This document shows positions 4,725 to 8,025 of a DNA stretch of 8,025 nucleotides, one piece after another. Source of the DNA: Hyphomicrobiales bacterium. Its GTDB lineage: Bacteria; Pseudomonadota; Alphaproteobacteria; Rhodobacterales; Rhodobacteraceae. The number at the start of each line of letters is the position of its first letter. The stretch's first letter is position 1. The position numbers and the translations under genes were made by a program. The stretch covers positions 1-8,025 of the forward strand of contig PWLT01000153.1 of the NCBI GenBank assembly GCA_003558415.1, in the 5' to 3' direction. The notes under the pieces were generated by a model. That model saw only the letters and a list, made by a program, of their open reading frames with translations. It was not told the DNA's origin and searched no databases.

Positions 4725-6167
4725 ATGCTGGAAAAGCGTGAATTCTACATTGACGGGCAGTGGGCAGCGCCGCGCGCGGGCCGGGAACTCGAGGTGATCA
4801 ACCCCTCGACCGAGGAACCCTGTGCCGTGATCTCGCTGGGCGGCCAGGCCGATACCGACGCCGCCGTCGCCGCCGCCCGCGCGGCCTGGGAGGGCTGGGC
4901 CTATGGCGACCCTGCCGCGCGCCTCGCGCTGGTGCGCCGGATCGGCGAGGTCTATGAGGCGCGCGCCGAGGACATGGCGCAGACGATCAGCATGGAGATG
5001 GGCGCGCCCATCGATCTGTCGCGCAAGAACCAGGTCGGCGCCGGGACGGGCCATATCAGGAATTTCATCAAGGCCTTCGAGCAGATCGAATTCGAGGCGC
5101 CGCTGGGCGATCACGCCCCCGACGACCGCATCATCAAGGAATCCGTCGGGGTGGCGGCGCTGATCACGCAGTGGAACTGGCCGATGAACCAGATCACGCT
5201 CAAGACCATCCCGGCGCTGCTGGCGGGCTGCACGATGGTGCTCAAGCCCTCCGAGCTCGCGCCGCTCTCGGCGATGCTGTTTGCCGAGATCCTGCACGAG
5301 GCCGGCGTGCCGCGCGGCGTGTTCAACCTCGTCAATGGCGATGGCGCCGGCGTGGGCACGCAGCTTTCGGGCCACCCCGATGTCGACATGGTCAGCTTCA
5401 CCGGGTCGACCCGCGCGGGGGTGGCGATCTCCAAGAACGCCGCCGACACGCTCAAGCGCGTGCATCTGGAGTTGGGCGGCAAGGGTGCCAACATCATCTT
5501 CGCCGATGCCGACGAGAAAGCCGTCAAGCGCGGCGCGGCGCATTGCTTCAACAATACCGGTCAGAGCTGCAACGCCCCCACTCGGATGCTGGTGAGCCGC
5601 GACATCTACGATGCGGCCGTCGAGACCGCGCGGGAGACGGCCGAGGCCACCCGCGTCAGCCCGGCAAGCGAAGAGGGCCGCCATATCGGCCCCGCGGTGA
5701 GCGAGGCGCAGTTCGACAAGATCCAGACCCTGATCCAGAAGGGCATCGACGAGGGCGCGCGCCTGGTCGCCGGGGGCACCGGCCGGCCCGAGGGGCTCAA
5801 TCGCGGCTGGTTCGTCCGCCCCACCGTCTTTGCCGATGTCTCCAATGACATGACCATCGCGCGCGAGGAAATCTTCGGCCCCGTCCTGTCGATCATCCCC
5901 TTCGAGAGTGAGGAAGAAGCGATCCGCATCGCCAACGACACCCCCTACGGGCTGACCAATTACGTCCAGAGCCAGGATGACGCCCGCCGCCAGCGCGTGG
6001 CGCGGCGCCTGCGCTCGGGCATGGTCGAGATGAACGGCAAGCCGCGCGGCCCGGGCGCACCCTTCGGTGGCATGAAGCAGTCCGGCAATGGCCGCGAGGG
6101 CGGGGTCTGGGGCATCGAGGACTTCCTCGAGGTCAAGGCCGTCTCGGGCTGGGGCACGGAGGGCTGA
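4725..6167 (+). CDS. NAD(P)-dependent aldehyde dehydrogenase family protein
   Basis: This enzyme oxidises an aldehyde to the carboxylic acid using NAD+ or NADP+ in the cytoplasm. The substrate is not evident. The 480 residues match the ALDH superfamily. All key residues are present: N151 in QWNWPMNQ (oxyanion site), K174 in KPSE (cofactor ribose/phosphate region), the FTGSTRAG nucleotide loop at 225-232, the general base E249 in LELGGK, and the catalytic cysteine C282 in NNTGQSCNAPTR. Their spacing agrees with ALDH2-type enzymes. EEIFGPVLSIIPF and the C-terminal GAPFGGMKQSGNGREGG are also typical. It is transcribed away from the peroxiredoxin gene and appears monocistronic, with a terminator-like hairpin at its stop. 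Pairing with a peroxidase suggests handling of lipid-peroxidation aldehydes, but this is inference. Betaine-aldehyde or semialdehyde specificity cannot be excluded. Confidence 0.93.
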   Translation: MLEKREFYIDGQWAAPRAGRELEVINPSTEEPCAVISLGGQADTDAAVAAARAAWEGWAYGDPAARLALVRRIGEVYEARAEDMAQTISMEMGAPIDLSRKNQVGAGTGHIRNFIKAFEQIEFEAPLGDHAPDDRIIKESVGVAALITQWNWPMNQITLKTIPALLAGCTMVLKPSELAPLSAMLFAEILHEAGVPRGVFNLVNGDGAGVGTQLSGHPDVDMVSFTGSTRAGVAISKNAADTLKRVHLELGGKGANIIFADADEKAVKRGAAHCFNNTGQSCNAPTRMLVSRDIYDAAVETARETAEATRVSPASEEGRHIGPAVSEAQFDKIQTLIQKGIDEGARLVAGGTGRPEGLNRGWFVRPTVFADVSNDMTIAREEIFGPVLSIIPFESEEEAIRIANDTPYGLTNYVQSQDDARRQRVARRLRSGMVEMNGKPRGPGAPFGGMKQSGNGREGGVWGIEDFLEVKAVSGWGTEG

Positions 6168-6186
6168 GCGCACCGGCCTTCTTTTT
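6159..6186 (+). terminator. Candidate intrinsic terminator of the aldehyde dehydrogenase gene
   Basis: GAGGGC (6159-6164) can pair with GCCTTC (6176-6181), with one G-U pair, around an 11-base loop that contains the stop codon. Five T residues follow directly at 6182-6186. The arrangement of stem then T tract fits rho-independent termination on the plus strand. The stem is short and starts within the last two codons, so termination may be partial. Confidence 0.5.
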
Positions 6187-6210
6187 CGCTCAAATATCCC
6201 CGCCGGAGGC
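6176..6210. repeat. Intergenic motif resembling a dispersed Rhodobacterales element
   Basis: The spacer 6168-6266 between convergent genes opens with an AT-rich segment, TTTTTCGCTCAAATAT, joined to CCCCGCCGGAGGC. Read on the minus strand the order is GCCTCCGGCGGGG then ATATTTGAG and a run of A. On that strand CCTC can pair with GGGG around CGGC and is followed by ATATTT, a weak terminator shape for rsmD. I recall very similar strings recurring between genes in Rhodobacterales genomes, but only this single copy is in the window, so repeat status is from memory. The remainder of the spacer holds only a GC-rich palindrome at 6247-6260. Confidence 0.4.
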
Positions 6211-6266
6211 TCCCGCCGCTGCCCTTGGAGCAAGCGCCGGGGCAGGCGCGCCACGGCGCGGGTTCA

Positions 6267-6839
6267 TCACCCTGCCCCGTTCTCGAAGGTCATGATCGTG
6301 ATCCAGCTCTCGCCGTAACGGCGCTGCACGCGCGGGGCAAAGCCCTCGGGCGCGTCCCGCGCGGCGTCCTCCTCCCACACGATGACGGCGCCGGGCGCCA
6401 CCCAGCCCCCCGCCACGGCCGAGGCCAGTGCCAGCGCGCCCAGCCCCTTGCCATAGGGCGGGTCGAGAAAGACCAGCGTGAAGGGCGCGCCGCGGTTCTC
6501 GCCCAGCCGCGTGGCATTGCGCCGCCACACGCGGGTCGCACCCATGGCGTGCATCCGCGCGATGTTCTCGCGCAACAGCGCGCGGGCCTTGGCGCCCTCG
6601 TCGATGAAGGTCACATGCGCCGCCCCGCGAGAGAGCGCCTCCAAGCCAAGTGCCCCCGTCCCGGCGAAGAGGTCCAGCACCCGCGCATCGGGCACCGGGT
6701 CGGGATGCGCGCCGTGCTGGAGCAGGTTGAACAGGCTCTCGCGCACCCGGTCGGAGGTGGGGCGCAGATGCGCGCGCGCATCGCCCGCGCCCAGCGCCGC
6801 CAGCGCCAGCCCCTTGTGCCTGCCCGCGATGATGCGCAT
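6267..6839 (-). CDS. rsmD: 16S rRNA (guanine(966)-N(2))-methyltransferase
   Basis: RsmD methylates N2 of G966 in 16S rRNA within the assembled small subunit, using S-adenosylmethionine. The protein has 190 residues, the usual size. It begins MRIIAGRHKG, the standard N terminus. Next come RPTSDRVRESLFNLL (26-40), the SAM-binding motif LDLFAGTGALGLEALSRGA (55-73) with the following acidic FIDEG, and the catalytic DPPY motif in FLDPPYGKGL (125-133), with WITIMTF near the C terminus. The frame is open further upstream into dapE, but the start at 6839 matches the family and follows GAGGCAGG, whose first bases are part of the dapE stop. Only 10 bases separate it from dapE, so the two are probably cotranscribed. 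The gene ends in tandem stops, TGATGA. Confidence 0.95.
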   Translation of the reverse strand: MRIIAGRHKGLALAALGAGDARAHLRPTSDRVRESLFNLLQHGAHPDPVPDARVLDLFAGTGALGLEALSRGAAHVTFIDEGAKARALLRENIARMHAMGATRVWRRNATRLGENRGAPFTLVFLDPPYGKGLGALALASAVAGGWVAPGAVIVWEEDAARDAPEGFAPRVQRRYGESWITIMTFENGAG

Positions 6840-6849
6840 CGCGCCTGCC

Positions 6850-8001
6850 TCAGCCGAACCAGCGGTCGAGCACCCGGCGATACACCGCGGCGAGCTGGTG
6901 GATATGATTGATCTCCACATGCTCGTCGGCCTGATGCATCGTCTGCCCGACCAGCCCGAACTCCACCACCGGGCAGTGGTCCTTGATGAAGCGCGCATCC
7001 GAGGTGCCCCCGGAGGTCGAAAGCGCGGGCTCCACCCCTGTCACCTCGGCCACGGCGCGGGTGACGATCTCGCTCAGGGGACCGGGCGGCGTGACGAAGC
7101 TCTCGCCCGAGACGCGCACCGCCACATCGATCTCCACACCAGCGCTTGCGGCGGCCCGTGCTGCCTCCGCGCGCAGCCAGTCCTCCAGCCCCGCGGCGCT
7201 GTGGGCGTCGTTGAAGCGGATGTTGACGGTGGCGCGCGCCTGGCCGGGGATGACGTTGTTGGCGGGGTTGCCGGTGTCGATGGTGGTGATCGCCAGCGTC
7301 GAGGGGTCGAAATGCGCGGTCCCTTCATCGAGCACATGCCCCGCCAGACGGTGCACCAGCCCCGCGAGGGCGGGCAGCGGGTTGCGCGCGCGGTGCGGAT
7401 AAGCGGTGTGGCCCTGCCTGCCCGTGACGGTGAAATCCGCGGTGAGCGAGCCGCGCCGGCCGATCTTGACCATCTCGCCCATGCGCTCGGGGCATGTGGG
7501 CTCGCCCACGATGCAGGCGGCCATGGATTCGCCCTCGCGCGCCATCCAGTCGAGCAGCGCGCGCGTGCCGTCCACCGCATCGCCTTCCTCATCTCCGGTG
7601 ATGGTGAGGATGATGGCGCCGTCCTCGGGCGGGGCCTCCTGCACCCGCGCGATGGCGGCCGCCACGAAGGCCGCGACACCCGATTTCATGTCGGCCGCGC
7701 CGCGCCCCCAGAGCTTGCCGTCGCGGATCTCGCCGCTGAACGGGTCCACACTCCAGGCCGCGCGCGGGCCGGGGGGAACGACATCGGTATGGCCGTTGAA
7801 GCCGAAGGTGCGCGCATGCCCCTTCGGTCCCCAGCGCGCAAAAAGGTTGGGCACGCCGCCCCGGTCCACCCGCATGCACTCGAACCCCGCCTCGGCGAGC
7901 AGCATCTCGAGCAGGGTGAGCGCTCCGCCCTCCTCGGGCGTGACCGAAGGGCAGCGGATCAGTTCGGCGGCAAGCTCCACGGGATCGGGTGCGGCGGGCA
8001 T
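6850..8001 (-). CDS. dapE: Succinyl-diaminopimelate desuccinylase
   Basis: DapE hydrolyses N-succinyl-LL-2,6-diaminopimelate to LL-diaminopimelate and succinate, using two zinc ions in the cytoplasm; the product feeds peptidoglycan and lysine synthesis. The protein has 383 residues, typical for this M20-family enzyme. The metal site is complete: H71 and D73 in [11 protein letters not shown]104 in [10 protein letters not shown], the catalytic and ligand glutamates E138/E139 in TGDEEGDA, E167 in GEPTC and H356 near the C terminus (QTMHQADE). The dimerisation-domain histidine H198 (GHTAYPH) is also present. Spacing agrees with the Haemophilus enzyme at a nearly constant offset. The N terminus, [19 protein letters not shown], is the classic DapE opening. 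The start at 8001 has AGGAG 7 bases upstream, near the window edge. It precedes rsmD by 10 bases. Other M20 peptidases are less likely given these motifs and the nearby dapD. Confidence 0.97.
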   Translation of the reverse strand: MPAAPDPVELAAELIRCPSVTPEEGGALTLLEMLLAEAGFECMRVDRGGVPNLFARWGPKGHARTFGFNGHTDVVPPGPRAAWSVDPFSGEIRDGKLWGRGAADMKSGVAAFVAAAIARVQEAPPEDGAIILTITGDEEGDAVDGTRALLDWMAREGESMAACIVGEPTCPERMGEMVKIGRRGSLTADFTVTGRQGHTAYPHRARNPLPALAGLVHRLAGHVLDEGTAHFDPSTLAITTIDTGNPANNVIPGQARATVNIRFNDAHSAAGLEDWLRAEAARAAASAGVEIDVAVRVSGESFVTPPGPLSEIVTRAVAEVTGVEPALSTSGGTSDARFIKDHCPVVEFGLVGQTMHQADEHVEINHIHQLAAVYRRVLDRWFG

Positions 8002-8025
8002 GAGGGGGCTCCTGCAACTGGCCCC

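Noticed and set aside
4593..6254. A 554-residue open extension upstream of the peroxiredoxin in the same minus-strand frame, which would make a 771-residue fusion
   Set aside because: It is antisense to the well-supported aldehyde dehydrogenase, matches no family and is low-complexity in the way GC-rich shadow frames are. The peroxiredoxin has its own ribosome site and standard N terminus at 4592.
6247..6260. CGCGCC/GGCGCG palindrome shortly after rsmD considered as its terminator
   Set aside because: The loop is only 2 bases and no T tract follows on the minus strand; such GC palindromes are expected by chance here.
1..8025. Search for mobile elements, CRISPR arrays, defence islands, toxin-antitoxin pairs, biosynthetic clusters, tRNA or rRNA genes
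   Set aside because: None is visible: no transposase, integrase or repeat arrays, and all sizeable genes belong to well-known housekeeping or metabolic families. No exotic system is claimed.

Overview
The window looks like core chromosome of a GC-rich alphaproteobacterium, most likely in the Rhodobacterales (Roseobacter/Rhodobacter/Paracoccus relatives). The protein sequences have the typical look of that group. The gene run LOG-family protein, small twin-helix HIG1-type protein, PduO-type cobalamin adenosyltransferase, etfB, etfA fits a neighbourhood I associate with it, and the spacer at 6168-6266 carries an AT-rich motif next to a CCGCCGGAGG core that I remember from such genomes. These are recognitions from memory, not database results. 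Coding density is high. I see no rRNA, tRNA, CRISPR array, insertion sequence, phage gene or toxin-antitoxin pair.

Region 1 (1-3009, all minus strand). Read in the direction of transcription: a LOG-family Rossmann-fold protein (3009-2182), a 68-residue HIG1-type membrane protein (2119-1913), a PduO-type ATP:cob(I)alamin adenosyltransferase (1910-1338, 2 bases after the preceding stop), then after a 208-base spacer etfB (1129-368) and etfA (368 to the window edge, incomplete), whose stop and start share one base. ETF collects electrons from acyl-CoA dehydrogenases. The adenosyltransferase makes the B12 coenzyme used by methylmalonyl-CoA-type mutases. Both therefore fit acyl-CoA/propionyl-CoA metabolism.

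Region 2 (3010-3931, plus strand). dapD starts from a compact divergent spacer with a good sigma70-like promoter. Its stop lies 7 bases from the stop of the convergent peroxiredoxin gene.

Region 3 (3932-6266). A 1-Cys (Prx6-type) peroxiredoxin on the minus strand and an NAD(P)-dependent aldehyde dehydrogenase on the plus strand are transcribed away from each other. Their shared 132-base spacer contains overlapping dyad repeats that look like an operator. A likely intrinsic terminator follows the dehydrogenase gene.

Region 4 (6267-8025, minus strand). dapE and rsmD form a tight two-gene unit. dapD and dapE are two steps of the succinylase route to meso-diaminopimelate and lysine, and here they flank the peroxiredoxin/aldehyde dehydrogenase pair on opposite strands.

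I looked for an undescribed system and did not find one: every sizeable gene belongs to a known family. The points worth a second look are regulatory: the dyads between peroxiredoxin and aldehyde dehydrogenase, the terminator-like motifs between convergent genes, the nested inverted repeats before etfB, and the conserved-looking small HIG1 protein coupled to a B12 enzyme.
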